Source of the DNA: Climacium dendroides | Lineage: Eukaryota; Streptophyta; Bryopsida; Hypnales; Climaciaceae | Direction of reading: 5' to 3' | Length of the DNA stretch: 64,000 nt | NCBI GenBank assembly: GCA_950106755.1 | Contig: OX467089.1 | Coordinates: 17,403,345 to 17,467,344, forward strand | In this document: piece after piece, positions 25,090-37,489 of the stretch | Layout of the letters: every line of letters begins with the position of its first letter | Position numbering within the stretch: position 1 is the first letter of the stretch | The notes under the pieces: model-generated | What the model saw: only the letters and a program-made list of their open reading frames with translations | Told to the model about the DNA's origin: nothing | The model's database searches: none | Translations under genes and position numbers: made by a program

Positions 25090-25900
25090 ACCACTTTGGA
25101 CTTTTTGAGAATTTAGATAAGCTCTATTGACTTCATAATTTGAATTTTTGCATGAATTTTTTTAGGATGGATGCTACTCATTGTAATCTATGTGTGTGGC
25201 TTTGTTTCACCTCATTCAAATTGATATTGCAAAAATTATAAAAATATATTATAAAAAAAATATTAATCATTTTTTTGGAATTTTATAGATTGATATCTAA
25301 TCAAAAAATTGAACCATTGAAATCCAAATAACAAGGTAAAAGTTACAAGGAGTTTTATTTTGTAAACAATGAAGGTAGAAAAAACACATGGAGTTGTCTT
25401 TTACTCTCAATTTTGAAAATTTTCAAATAAAAATAAAAATAAAGGATATTAATTGTTCATTATAAAATTGTTACCATTGGGATTAAAAATTCTAAAAATT
25501 TTCCAAAATTTATTAGCATTTTAGTTATATCTTTCATTTAGTAAGCCCTTCTACTCCACAATTTAAAAAAAAATGAATATGAAAGTTTTGTGGTTAAATT
25601 TTTTATATGTATTTTAAACACATTTTCCAACTTATTGACCAAAATGCGCAAATTGTAGGACATACATATTTTTTCCTAAAAATGTTGAAAAATAAAACTA
25701 ATTATTTTTGGAAGGACTAGAAAAGCCTACATTTTGAAGTTTAAGCATATTGAACTTGCAATTGGTGGGAGTATTCACTCTAAAATTTTAGAACAATATA
25801 CTCGAACATTTGGCCAAAAGATATAGTTGGTTTTGTTAAAAAATAAATATTGATGAAGATTTTGACCTTCCTTTGGAAACAAGTATTATGAAGCAATTTT
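25090..25900 (+). repeat. AT-rich dispersed repeat family, copy A
   Basis: This copy matches 33,800-34,860 in order and orientation. Shared blocks include GCATGAATTTT, GATGGATGCTACTCAT, AATGAAGGTAG, CCATTGGGATTAA, ACATTTTGAAGTTTA and ATTCACTCTAAAATTT. It is non-coding. It could be part of an LTR or a long non-autonomous element. No ends were identified. Confidence 0.75.
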
Positions 25901-26066
25901 GGACCTGTAAATACAATGGTTCTTTAAGGGCTAAAAAATTAAAAAATTATTTTTATTTTATTATATTGTGACAATGGCACAAAGCACACTAGTTATACTT
26001 AAAGCAAGGTTTATAAATATCCTAAAAATATAAATAACTAAATTTGATTTGACTTTGACAATTTAT

Positions 26067-26301
26067 CACTATAAGAACCATGTATGTAGTGTGACATTTT
26101 ATATTTTTTACAGACGAATTTTAGATAACATTGATATAACAACTTGTATTTTTATGTCAACAATAATGTTCAATGTAACATCTAAATGTTATATTGAACG
26201 TTATTATTGATATAAAAACACAAGTTATTTTATTCATTGTCACCTAAAATTTGTGTGTGAAAATTATAAAACATCACATAAAACACAGGGTTCTTACAGT
26301 G
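26067..26301. mobile_element. CACTA-type foldback MITE, 235 bp
   Basis: It starts CACTATAAGAACC and ends as the reverse complement of CACTGTAAGAACC. The interior is an imperfect palindrome centred near 26,185 with AATGTAACAT / ATGTTATATT arms. The flanks are TAT on the left and TCT on the right, one mismatch, so the target duplication is imperfect and the insertion is probably older than the one at 2156. Confidence 0.72.
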
Positions 26302-26772
26302 TCTACTCCTTTATATACATTTTTTAAGCAAATGGAATTCTATTGTAAAGCAAAATCAATATAAAAAGCCATGTTGAAGGCCAGACACATCAAAGTACTA
26401 AATCAAAAAGGTATTGAGAGAGTAAAAGAGAACTACAAGAATAGGCATTATATCCAAATTTTCATGTCCTAAAAAGAGTATTCAATCTCCTATAGCCCTA
26501 ATGGTAAAAAGATTTATTTTCTCTTTACATCAAAATATTGAGTGATTTATAAAACTATTTGATACATACATAAGTTTATTATCATATTCATTAGAAATTG
26601 TCTTTAATGAAATATTCATTTTTTATTAAGTTGAAACCAAATTTCAAAACCATTTTTCTCACTATGATTAGCTTTCAATTTACATTCAACATATAACTTC
26701 TTGAATGTCTTGCACTATTAAAATTTAAATTGCTCTTTGCTTTGGAAGTATCAACAACAACAACAAAAAAAA

Positions 26773-26823
<51 letters not shown>

Positions 26824-27960
26824 AGTAGAGCGTACAATCTATTTTCATTGTATTCAAATTATAATATTTAAGTTTTCAAATGAAAGTATAATCTTTTATT
26901 CCAAGGACAACCTATAAATTGGAGTTAGTTTACGAAAAGAAACATGGAGAGTTTTTTTGTCAAATTTTGTAGTAACCATCACTACAAAGATAACATTTGG
27001 TGAAGCAAGATGATTAAAGGAATTGGGAAATCATCACTACTACAAAGTAATACATTACGTTATTGATTGTTTGAATTCAACCACTTTCATTTTGGATCTT
27101 ATAAATAGCCAATGGACTTCTATTTTTCAAAAGCACTTTTGAAAAAAAATATTTAGATCAAAATCTTTTTGGATCAAGATCTTGATTAAATTAATCAAGA
27201 TCTTACAAGAACATACTGGAAGTTTCATCATTTTAAAAGTTGAACATCTTCAATCAAGTTAAAAGTCACTAGTTTAAATTTCTTACGTCTTGAATTACAA
27301 AAATTAATCACTTGAGAATTATATTGAAATCAATGACTTATTCAAAATCTTTGTGTTTAAATTCATTAATTAAAATCTAGGTTGTTGATAATACAAATTT
27401 AATTCAATTCAATTCAAATTAATTTAAGTAAACATTCTAATACATACAAAGATAACTATGGAATTGAAGAAACTTGGTATGATACATGTAATTATAATAC
27501 ATGGAAGACTTTTCAATATTATTTTCTAGGTTCCATATTGGTTATAAATTGTTCAAGATTATAAATGTTGTAGGTGGTTCTATCTTTAACAAAATACTAG
27601 TAATACAACCATTGCTCATTTGCAACAACACCCTAACACATATAAAAACATAGTATTTTGTTTAGTTTCCTAAAACTCAATTCTAAACTCAATAATACTT
27701 CCAAAATTTGGATGGAAATTTATAAGGATGAAAATGTGACCATCCATTTGAATAAATTTAGGACAAAGGCTGATAACAATGTGCACTTGATATAGTAGAT
27801 GTTAGGACACAAATCACATTGTATGTAATTTGATTGTTTCTTTACTTGTGTTATCTATGATCTTGATGCAAAAATGTAAAGAAATTCTTTTGAGTACACA
27901 AAATTAAATGATTGTAAGGTAAATACACTTGGTTGCAACCTCTACCAAACTTATCACTCC
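26302..27960. other. AT-rich intergenic DNA
   Basis: No gene is recognised. A poly(A) run followed by (TA)n lies at about 26,762-26,821. Confidence 0.4.
26752..26821. repeat. CAA/poly(A)-(TA)n compound microsatellite
   Basis: CAACAACAA is followed by about 28 A and then alternating TA. This arrangement can mark the 3' end of an old retroposed (SINE or LINE) copy, but no element body is recognisable next to it. Confidence 0.85.
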
Positions 27961-28550
27961 AAAATCTTGCACAGTGAATACATATGCAGATTCAGTATGC
28001 ACACCATCTCCACATCCTAAAACTTGGATCAATTTTACAATATTAATGAATAAAAACTTTGATCAATTGTAACGTTGAACACATATGCTATCTGAATAAT
28101 GCATTCGTTGGTGCCTTCCATTTGCAAACGTCAATAGGTTTAGAATTCAACCATTTTAATAGTAGCAACTATATAGTGTTGCAATGAGGTGTCGCAAATA
28201 CGATGTGACCAGGAGTGCATTTGACCCATTTGATCAGTGCAAAATCTTGAACAATGAGTACACGTTGAGTACATATTGATTTTTCAGAATGTGCACACCA
28301 TCTCCACATCCGAACTTGGATCAATTTTAGATTCGTAACGAAATAAAACTTTCAACAATCACAGCATTTGCATATGGAATCCAAAGAATGCATTTTCTTT
28401 GGTAAGTTTAATTTGCAAGCAATAACATATAAAAAAAACTGACCATTCTAATAGTAGCAACGGCATAGTGCAGCAAAAGATGACAGCAAAAGATGATGTG
28501 ATCAACAATGAATTCTACGTGTGGCCCATGATCTACTACCGCATACTGTT
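27961..28550. repeat. Diverged ~280-bp tandem duplication
   Basis: AAAATCTTG begins both units (27961 and 28241). Each then shows GCACACCATCTCCACATCC, CTTGGATCAATTTTA, a TTTGCAA block, a CATTYTAATAGTAGCAAC block and GATGTGA. The units have diverged by indels and substitutions. It is non-coding. Confidence 0.75.
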
Positions 28551-28595
28551 CTCCACACGATCCAAGTGCAAGGAGTGCTGTTCTGCAAGGTGCAA

Positions 28596-28658
28596 CCTCT
28601 CTTAGTGCATAATATTATGCAATAACAAAGTTTGCATAATATTATGCAATAAGAGAGG
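28596..28658. repeat. Short hairpin with 27-bp arms
   Basis: CCTCTCTTAGTGCATAATAT at 28596 onward is repeated inverted at 28632-28658, 26 of 27 matching. Each arm contains the 16-bp palindrome TGCATAATATTATGCA. A further CCTCTCTTAGAGCATA occurs at about 28,747. Confidence 0.8.
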
Positions 28659-28659
28659 A

Positions 28660-31500
28660 TATAGATAGTACATGGACCTCAGCATGATTCAAGACGGAAA
28701 GCTGAATTAAATGATTGCAATATTTGCGGTCTCTGTAAATGCGTAAACCTCTCTTAGAGCATAGTCCTGACACAATGCACTTAAAAGAGGTCTACCTGTA
28801 TTTGCTTTAATTTGTCAACATCGCTTTCAATTTGTCAACAACATCCCGACATCCTCCTGCACATCACGACTTATGATTCTCACGAGACCAAATAGCTGCC
28901 CCAAGACCTGAAGCATCAGCAATCTCTAACGTGCAGAATGATGACTTTGTCAAATACAGTTTGGACAATGATGCATGAACAACAATAACACAGACAATGC
29001 AAGGGCTTTCTCTCAAGTATACAAGTCTCAAAAAAACTCTTGAATGTACAGTTCAATTCGTGCAAACCGAAACCAACCTGATCATTGCAACAAACAAGAA
29101 ACCAAAAAGGAAAAATGCTTCCCTGCTTTCGCAATGCACGTGATCCAATGCCTGACAACATTCATTTTTTAGTCTCTCAATCTTCCATCACCCAGACGTC
29201 ACGATTCTCACGAACCAGATTTCAAAGTATGGTTCCTGACTAATGCCAAGATGCAAAGCATGTTGAAGAATTACAGAGACTGCAGCCATTGAACTGCAGC
29301 TTTCTTACCTGACTAGCTAGCGTGGAAGCCATTCTGGAAAATCTTTTAAGCGCCATCACCTTCGTCAGCACGGTCATACCGATCGTCATCTTGGATTTGC
29401 TGTAAGAGGACTCCAGGCAACGTCATCACGCTCATATCAGACGAATTCTGGAGCCATCCACTGAAACTTCGTGACCTAAAATTTTGACAGTGCAAAATGA
29501 CCTAATCCACGCCATTCGATTTCTCTGAGCTTGCGGTGTTCGGTTCATTTCATTTCATTTTCCGCCGCTTCTTTCCATTACAAAGATAATGAGACCTTCT
29601 ATTATTAGGGTTACAAAGCTTTGCTAGAATACAACAGCCCTGCTGAATCTGCGGACGCTTCACCATCTCAAGCTCAGAATTACCCAAGTAACAGCAACAC
29701 GAACAGTCACCAACCAAACAACAGTAGCAGCTTCCGAGACGTCAAATGAGCATGAATTCAGTAAGTTTCCGACCCACGTTCTCAAGAAACCTCTCGGACG
29801 TTTCTTCAAGAATCTGCATCCCTTATCAGAAGTTGTCAAAATTCAATCGCCTGCAACGAATTCCATCACCGATTATTCGAGCACATTGAACCCTAATTTC
29901 CGCCAAAGCAACAGTGACGCCACACGCCATGCCTCGACTCAATACTCACCGATTATCCTAAACTCACTGTAATCACGCATCAAAACCATCAATCAAAGGA
30001 AATTGGAAGCTTGACCGAAGCTACATGGGCAACTACGAAGCAAAAGCTAACTCATGCACGCAAATTTACTGGCTGAGAGTCCTTCATTCCAAGCCTCTGC
30101 TCCACGAAAAAACAACCCAATTCTCGGATCGATGAACACATAAGGAATCTGGAGATCCAGAATTGCTAAAATAATCAAACAATTGGGAACCAATTGGGGG
30201 TCTATGTCTGTAAGCCCTACAAGAATAGGTCAAGAATCCAGACTGGTTCCGAAACCCGAGCTCGCGTGTCGTGAAACTTATCAACAATTTCGAAATAAAA
30301 ATCAATGACATGCAATATTGTTTATTTTTCTTTTGGCTTTACCATCTAAGCAAAAAGCCCTACCGACCGACATGCACGCCATCCTCGCTTCCAAGGCAAA
30401 TCGCACTGGCTCCTCAGAAGCCACTCATGCTAGTGATGAACAGCTATCTTTTCCTTTCTTAAATCCAATTGTCGAAGGAAAAAGAGAGAAAAAAACAACA
30501 CGTTCTGTGAACTTATTATCCTCGTTTTGTTGACGGTTTCATCGGAGTCCAAATCTAGAGCCCCAATCTCAGGAACCAAAAGCAACTTACCCTCCATGAT
30601 TGCACCTTGAAATTGAAATAGGGCATTTGGTCTACTCCTCCCAGAGTCCCATTCCTCCGTTGTAGTCCATCTGTACAATCAGACAATCGTACAGACAGAT
30701 AATAATAAAGGATTACAAGAGCACTACCAACTATTTTATCGTAAATAATAAAAATCTATGCAGAAGCTCATTACCATATAAACTTGAACTGCACTTCGCA
30801 AAGGACATTACAGGAGCTTGCCACTTTACCCAACCGTAAGAAGACGCTACGGGTTCCCATTGCTTTACCGTTACCCGAAAAGCCTGCGAAACAGCGTGTC
30901 TCAAGGGGCGATTCTTGCCGCCTCTGTCAGACAAATTTCAGCCAGTTTAATTCAATCCCTCCATAAATCCGCCAACGCAGTGAGGGCACGCATGTCTCGC
31001 ATCTGTTCCGAAAATAAACGCCACTGCAGCAGAAAGCTCCCTCCGTCACCACATGACTGGCTGTCTGCACACCGTCTGCACCGCCTACTCACCGATTCAA
31101 CGTGATTTCAGTGGTACCCGTTCCTGTTGTTACTTAGAGTCTTGGACTAACAGGTGATTTGCTAACCCAAATCTTTTTCAGAAAATCCAGTAAGAAAGGG
31201 CTGCAGCTCCTGGACATTGTGCATTTGTCGGCAGCGACTTCATGGACTGTGATTATGACACCAACCTACCAATTAGTCGGTACAGTACTTTAGCAGCAGC
31301 CCCAGTAATGACCCATTTGGTAACAAGCAACCGTTTTATTACTGATGGTTTTATCGATTTTCTAATCAGAAACTGTACCACTCAACTTACCGATTTCTGG
31401 AGTGTACTACTTCAAGTCTGACTGACTGCATGTGTGTAAATGTGAAACGCACGTACGTGCGACTGCGCTTTAAGCGAACTGTCATTAAATTTTTTGACTG
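28660..31500. other. GC-richer island without a recognised gene
   Basis: This stretch has visibly higher GC than its surroundings and contains longer open frames, including 29628-29972 on + without an ATG. On the minus strand an ATGGAGG followed by GTAAGTTGC (about 30,598-30,583) looks like a start codon abutting a splice donor. I could not follow either into a conserved protein. A decayed gene, a non-coding transcript or a transposon body are all possible. Confidence 0.3.
29628..29972 (+). other. Open frame of 114 codons without a start codon
   Basis: The frame is open from just after a TAG at 29625 to a TAA at 29970. The translation is Ser/Thr/Asn-rich, with FPTHVLKKPLGRFFKNLHPL in the middle and a polar tail. 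No family is recognised. It could be an exon of an unannotated gene or a chance open frame in locally GC-richer DNA. Confidence 0.25.
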
Positions 31501-32313
31501 TCATTGACTGCGCCTCAGTTTTACAGACAAGTGCTGACGTCCTGCTTGGGAAAAAGCAGTTAACTTATTAGCAGTTGGGTGAATGGCAGAATATATGGTA
31601 AGTTAAAAGGATGACCAACTGTGCTGAGTAACATAAGAATTTATATGGTAGGAATTGGTAAAACTTTGGGACCAGGTCTTTTGTTTGGCTGTCTGTAGTA
31701 CTCGATGTTATATGGTAAGATTGTCAGGGATTTCTTTTTTTCTGTTGATCAGTCATTTCTCGGTGCTGTGCCATCTACGGCTGCAGCTGCATGGATGAGT
31801 GTGCGACTGAATGATAAAAAGAATTCAGAAGTTACAGTGTTACCATATATTGATGAATCTTGCAAAGCCTGCAAGTTGTACAAACATTTGTCTGTCGTTC
31901 ATGATGCATCACTTAACTTTTGTACAACAGCTAGTTTTCACCTGCCATAACAAAGTTACTCATAAAGTGTGTGCAGTGAGGGATTAGGAGCTGGAGATTG
32001 AGAAAAACAGAGGATGAAACTCCTTGAAGCACCAAATGAATGTTAGGGTCTGTTGGAGTTTGGTGTTAGGTTTCTTTTGTACTATTCTTAGTTAAGCCTT
32101 TCACTACGCTCCCTGGTGCAAACTAGAGGTCACTTTACAATTAACTTTAATATATAGGGTGTAAATAATCAAGGACTACAAGGTGTTTATACTTCTTTAT
32201 CTAAAATTATTTTATTTAATGGACGTCTAAATTAGCAATAAATAGCAAACAAAGTCAACTTGACTTGTTGTGGAGTACATGAATTAAGTATTCAAATGGA
32301 GGGGGGGCAATGG
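31501..32313. other. Intergenic DNA with clustered TATATGGTA words
   Basis: TATATGGTA or its complement occurs at about 31592, 31642, 31709 and 31841. There is no coding signature. Confidence 0.4.
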
Positions 32314-32537
32314 TGCTTGCATGTGAACATGAAAATGCGAGCATATGAGCCTTGAACCTCAATATAAGTAGATATCCTACAACCACTGAAGGTACTTGTA
32401 ACATAAACACCTATAGCGTAGATATCTATAATATAGATATCTTATAATCATGAAAGATCCTATAACATGTACACCTATAACATAGGTGTGATGACTTCAT
32501 GCTCATGTGCTCATGATTCCATGTTCACATGCTAGCA
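32314..32537. mobile_element. MITE, TGCTTGCATG-type ends, copy 1 (224 bp)
   Basis: The left end TGCTTGCATGTGAACATG is matched inverted by the right end, whose complement reads TGCTAGCATGTGAACATG. The similarity extends imperfectly over about 36 bp. The interior is built of CTATAACATAGGTG-like words. A related copy lies at 34483-34685. I found no convincing target duplication. Confidence 0.75.
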
Positions 32538-33071
32538 TCCTTTAATAGGGGATATACTTGAACAAACCCAACATGAAGAAAATGGTGTGAACTTTGCTTA
32601 TTTAAATATTACCTTAGTACATTCGAAATGGAGAGTGAGGGTGGAATATGGGCAAGTGGGATGAAAGGCATTGAAAACAATGTAATTGACCTGAGACCAG
32701 CAAGTAACATTTGACAAATCAAATTTTGGAGAGTACAAACATCAATGCTTTACCAATATGGGTGATTTCATATTGTCAAAATAATTAAACTCAATAATGA
32801 AATATTTTTTGAAAAATTTCTTCCTTCCAACTCCTGTTGTAATGGGATCTAAAAAGTAGTTTAAAATATTTGAGTGATGCCATTGCAAAACTAAAAAAGT
32901 CGTTACAGTTTCTTTCTAAAGCTTTTCAAATTGGAAAGTTTGAGCAAATTCTTGAAATGGATGCTCGTACTCGAATAAGAGCAAGTTGCAGAAAAATGCA
33001 CCTCACTAATTGTTGCTTTTATTCTGCACATAGTCTCAAATGAATGATATGGTGAGAAGCATTATAGACTG

Positions 33072-33297
33072 TACAATTTTGAAGGTACCATATTATGGCC
33101 CCAAAGTCACCAACTACATTATTATAGTTCCATGCATTCTTTTTCCCATTTTTATGAAGTGGCAAAGTGGTGATATAAAATGTTACAATTTTGAAGGTAC
33201 CATATTATGGCCCCAAAGTCACCAACTACATTATTACAGTTCCATGCATTCTTTTTCCCATTTTTGATGAAGTGGCAAAGTGGTGATATAAAATGTT
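33072..33297. repeat. Recent 112-bp tandem duplication
   Basis: Two units (33072-33183 and 33184-33297) differ by about one substitution and a small indel. Each contains GGTACCATATTATGGCCCC and GAAGTGGCAAAGTGGTG. The near-identity indicates a young duplication or an assembly artefact. Confidence 0.92.
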
Positions 33298-33799
33298 ATA
33301 CTAGTGCTCCAAATTTCAACATTCATCCCCCTTTTCAATAGAAATATCACACATCACATATTTGTAATTATTTTACATCCACATTATGGTGATTTCATCC
33401 AAGATTTTTATTTAATTTGAATTTTGGTGGCAAAAAATTTCACGGTTTGTTACCATTTTCAGCCAAATTGTTATGTTATTGGTGCAATTTGGCACTATAT
33501 TTGTTAGGAAAAAAACACCCTTGTTGTAGTATGATTAGAGCATACAAGTATCCACGAGTAAATTTGAACATGAGCAGAATTATTATTCATGAAGTCATGG
33601 ATATGATTTTTCTTTTGAGAACTATATGAAATTTTTTTGTTCTTGCCTTATAAGAAAGTCTCAAAAAATCATGCCAAATATTGAGATTATAGGAACTTGT
33701 CCAAATCTACAAGTATTTTTCAAGGGGACACTTGGGAGTTTAGTGGTTAATCCTTAAAGGACATTGCAAGCCTTTTGAAAGTCAAACCTAAATTTTAAC

Positions 33800-34860
33800 C
33801 TTGAAAGACTGAGGAGTCCGTTCTGGGCTTTCTCAGAACTTGAGCATATTCTATTAATTTCATAATTTGGCATTTTTGCATGAATTTTCTTAAGATGGAT
33901 GCTACTCATCTTAATCTATGTGTAAAGCTTTATTTCATGTCATTCCAAAAAATATTGCAAAAGTTAGAAGTTAAAAAAAATTCAATGGAAAAATGAACAA
34001 CAAAAATGTATTCTAAAATAATATTAATTATTTTGGGGAGATAGTATAGAAGATTGATACATTTGAACCATTAAAATTTGAATAATAAAGTAAAAGTTAT
34101 AAGAAGTTTTATTTTGTATGCAATGAAGGTAGCAAAACATATATAAATTTTTGTTTTGTTCTCAATTTTGAAATTTTTGAAATAAATAATAAATAATAAA
34201 TACCAATTTTTTAGTAGAACATTACCACCATTGGGATTAACAATTCTCAAATTCTTCCAAAAGTTATTAGCATATTAGTTTTATTATTTATTGAGTAGCA
34301 CCTTCTACTTTATAATTTTTTGGAATGAATAAGAAAGTTTTTTTGGTTAAAAAATTTTACGTATGTTTTCAACCCATTTTTTAGCATATTGGCAAAATAT
34401 GAAAGTTATATGATATATGTGTGATATCCTTAAAATGTTGAAACACAAAACTTCACTTTCTTGAAAGGTTAGAAAACCTATTTGCTAGCATGCGAGCTTA
34501 GAATCTTGAGCTTAGGAGCCTAGGAACCTAAGCTCCTATATTATAGATACCTACGATATAGGCACCTTCCACAGTTATAGGATATTTATGTTATAGGTAC
34601 ATTATTATAGGTACCTTTAATAGTTGTAAAGTAACTACTTGCATTAATACTTATAAGCTTGCATTTCTAAGTTCACATGCTAGCATCATTGGGCTAAAAA
34701 AACTTACATTTTGAAGTTTAGGCACATTGAATTTGCAATCGGTGGGGATATTCACTCTAAAATTTGGAGAAAATGTACTTAATAAGTTAACAAAAGAATT
34801 TTATGATTGGATTTGTTTTAAAAAAATATTGATGGAGAATTTTATCTTCTAAATATGAAA
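33800..34860 (+). repeat. AT-rich dispersed repeat family, copy B, interrupted by a MITE
   Basis: Colinear with copy A at 25,090-25,900. Alignment breaks at about 34,482 and resumes at about 34,690, exactly around the inserted MITE, so the MITE arrived after the repeat had spread. Confidence 0.75.
34483..34685. mobile_element. MITE, TGCTAGCATG-type ends, copy 2 (203 bp), nested in repeat B
   Basis: The left end TGCTAGCATGCGAGCTTAGA is matched inverted at the right end, where the complement reads TGCTAGCATGTGAACTTAGA. The interior has the same ATATAGGTACC-type words as the copy at 32314. It splits the repeat at 33,800-34,860. Confidence 0.8.
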
Positions 34861-35079
34861 TAATTTAAGGAATTAATATAGTTATTAGTTTCAAATATTT
34901 TTTTACAATTCAAATAAAAAAAGGTCAAAATGCTCTAGTTTGCGTGCTAATAATATCTCTATGTAGGAATTGGAGTGTTTGAATTCCATCTTAAAACTCC
35001 CCCCTTTGTTTAAAAATAATATTGTTTTTTTTTGTATTTTTTAAAGGGAACACTGATCTTAGTTTGAGATAGAAGGAAT

Positions 35080-35530
35080 ATTAACAATTTAGTTTTGCCT
35101 TCAATTTTGGACCTACTTCCACTTAACAAGATTTTAAAGAATGAGAATCAATTTTATTTTTTTGAATTCTTTTTCTCAAATTGTCAACTCAATATTTTAG
35201 ATTCAAACAATTTAAAATCAAAATCTATAGTGCAAAGATTTTAAATTAAAAAGATTCAAACTTGTATAATTTTTTAACACAAGGTGCAAAAAAAATTTAC
35301 TTTATTTTACTTTGAATGCAAATATCTTGCAATTTATGAAGTTAAAGTCTATGAAATTTCTTCCACACATTCTTATACTAATCTACAATTGGATACGCAA
35401 AAGAACAATTATTATTATTTTTTTCTCCTTACAATTAAAATGACAGTTCTGAGTGTTTTTAGGGGTGAAAAACAAGCTAGCCTTGGTGCTTTGGGGTTTA
35501 TTTTAAATTTAAAAACTCTTTTTTGAACTG
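35080..35530 (+). repeat. AT-rich dispersed repeat family, partial copy C
   Basis: Matches 40,255-40,735: shared TTTAAAGAATGARAATCAA, a TCAACTCAAT block, GTCTATAGTGCAAA-like and GTGTTTTT-AGGGGT blocks. It may be the downstream continuation of copy B. Confidence 0.65.
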
Positions 35531-36981
35531 AACTAAATTTTGAGCATTGGGAAGTTATGATCCTGAACTAATATTAATCTCAGTAGCTTAAAAGATTCAT
35601 TCAAAGATTGAAGTAGGACCTAGAACAAAATTAAACTCTTGATTTTTGTCAGCTTCAAAGGAGGGCCTAACTTTTCCTTTTTCTTTTCAGTTTTTAAGAT
35701 TAGTTTTCGATGAAAATGATAGGTCAGTTTTTTTCAGATTTTTTTCAGATCTTTGAACAATGTGAGGTCTAAGGAAACAGAGAGTCAAGCCAATAATTTT
35801 GATAAGTTACAGTTACAGTATGATTTAGAACTGAGGGTCCATTGAATTCAGAGCACCTCTAGCTGGTTGTGCACCAAACTTCTACAAATTCCCATAATTA
35901 TGGCACAACCAAGTACATTTAAAAATCATAAAAAAGTTTCACATTTGAGATTCCTTTCAAATAATGTGTATGGAATACAATGTTGCTGTAACAACAGTAC
36001 AATAATATTCCATCATTGGGTGGTGGAAAATGGTTTGAATTTTTGGGGTCTGTCAAGTGAAAGGGGTCCAAATTTCAAGGATTTTGCTGACAAGCCATAT
36101 CTCGGTGCTCTAGGCTTTTGATGCCACACCTATGTCAGGACTCAAATGAACAATATTGTCTATGATAAAAATGGATGATAAAAATGGATGATAAAAATGG
36201 GTGATCATGGATCATGCCTGAAAAATCTTTGACCAAACATATTCATTTTCATTTGCAAGTTTGCAATTGTTGTCAAATTTCATAGAAAAACATAGATCAT
36301 TTACAAATATTAAGTGGTTTGTTAACTTGTTTGTAAAGATAAATGGGGAAATAACTTTGAAAAATCTGAAAATTTTCATGCTGAAAATCATTGAACTTTA
36401 AATGAAAGAGGTGATGAGACGTTCAAACCATTTCAAAATTTGATAAGGATTGAACTTCATTTCACTAAGTTACAAGATTTTGTCTCGATTGTGAGTGTCA
36501 TTAGGTACGACATGTTTATCACTACTTATGTGTAGAATGAAAGTGTCAAAAACAACGCCTTTTACAATAGTATATATATAAGACGGCGTTGTTTATCTCG
36601 TCACTCAGTGTCCTAAAAAATTTATCGTGTTATATAAAATGCAACGCCTTCTCTGACAAAATATTCTATTATAATATATTGTTAGATTGTCATTATAGTA
36701 TAGAAGATATTGGTACGTACAACATAAAATTCATTATACGTTCACGTGACCACGAGGTCTAATCTCCAATAGGATGCCTCAACCTAGCACATGGTACAAC
36801 CTACATCTATACCAACACACAAAGTAGTAGGTACGAAGATGACCTCCACTAGATTCTTTACTACACTGATAGACTTTTACTATTCAACGGATTCCAATCC
36901 CAAAAAACAACACATATGTTCATTACTTGACGGACTTCATCAAAAGGCCCATGATCATCCATCTCCTCTCCTCCTCTGCTC
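35531..36981. other. Intergenic DNA, nothing recognised
   Basis: Small structures only: a 13-bp GATAAAAATGGAT-type tandem at about 36,167-36,205, and a hairpin with AAACAACGCC arms at about 36,551-36,594. Confidence 0.4.
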
Positions 36982-37181
36982 CTCCTCATTATTATTACAG
37001 TACTCTCCCAACCTAATAGATGAAAATCATTCATTCATCCATTCATCATACACAATATCATTCATTTGAGACCTTTGTTCCTCTTCTCCTCATTATTACA
37101 GTACTCCCTCACCTAATAGATGAAAATCATTCATTCATTCATTCATCCATTCATCATACACAATATCATTCATTTGAGACC
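36982..37181. repeat. ~104-bp tandem duplication with ATTC microsatellites
   Basis: CTCCTCATT begins both units (36982 and 37086). Both contain CCTAATAGATGAAAATC, an (ATTC)n run and CACAATATCATTCATTTG. They differ mainly in the ATTC copy number. A young duplication. Confidence 0.9.
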
Positions 37182-37368
37182 TGACACACCTGCAGTAGCA
37201 ACAAATGGTACAGCACTAAGATAAGACTTGTCAGCAAAAGGGAATCCTTGAAACAGGCACCATTTTCAGTCAACAGGAACCACACACAAGTCTCTCGCTT
37301 GCCTGCCACCCAGGGCCCTCTCCAGTTTGCAGACCAAAAAAAAAAGGGCTGCCAGCCGGCCAGCCGGC

Positions 37369-37483
37369 CTTGGATGTAGCTCCCACACCCCCACCACATG
37401 TCTTGGAGGTAGCTCCCCACACCCCCACCACATGTCTTGGATGTAGCTCCCCGTCCGTCTGCCTGCCTTGGATGTAGCTCCAT
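37369..37483. repeat. GC-rich 31-34-bp minisatellite
   Basis: CTTGGATGTAGCTCC (or a close variant) starts at 37369, 37402, 37436 and 37467. The first two units continue with a CACACCCCCACCACATGT tail. It lies in an AT-poor pocket. The apparent minus-strand frames through it are repeat translations. Confidence 0.88.
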
Positions 37484-37489
37484 TCAAAC

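Noticed and set aside
36551..36594. Possible CACTA MITE around the AACAACGCC hairpin
   Set aside because: The stem is only about 10 bp, and no terminal repeats or target duplication were found.
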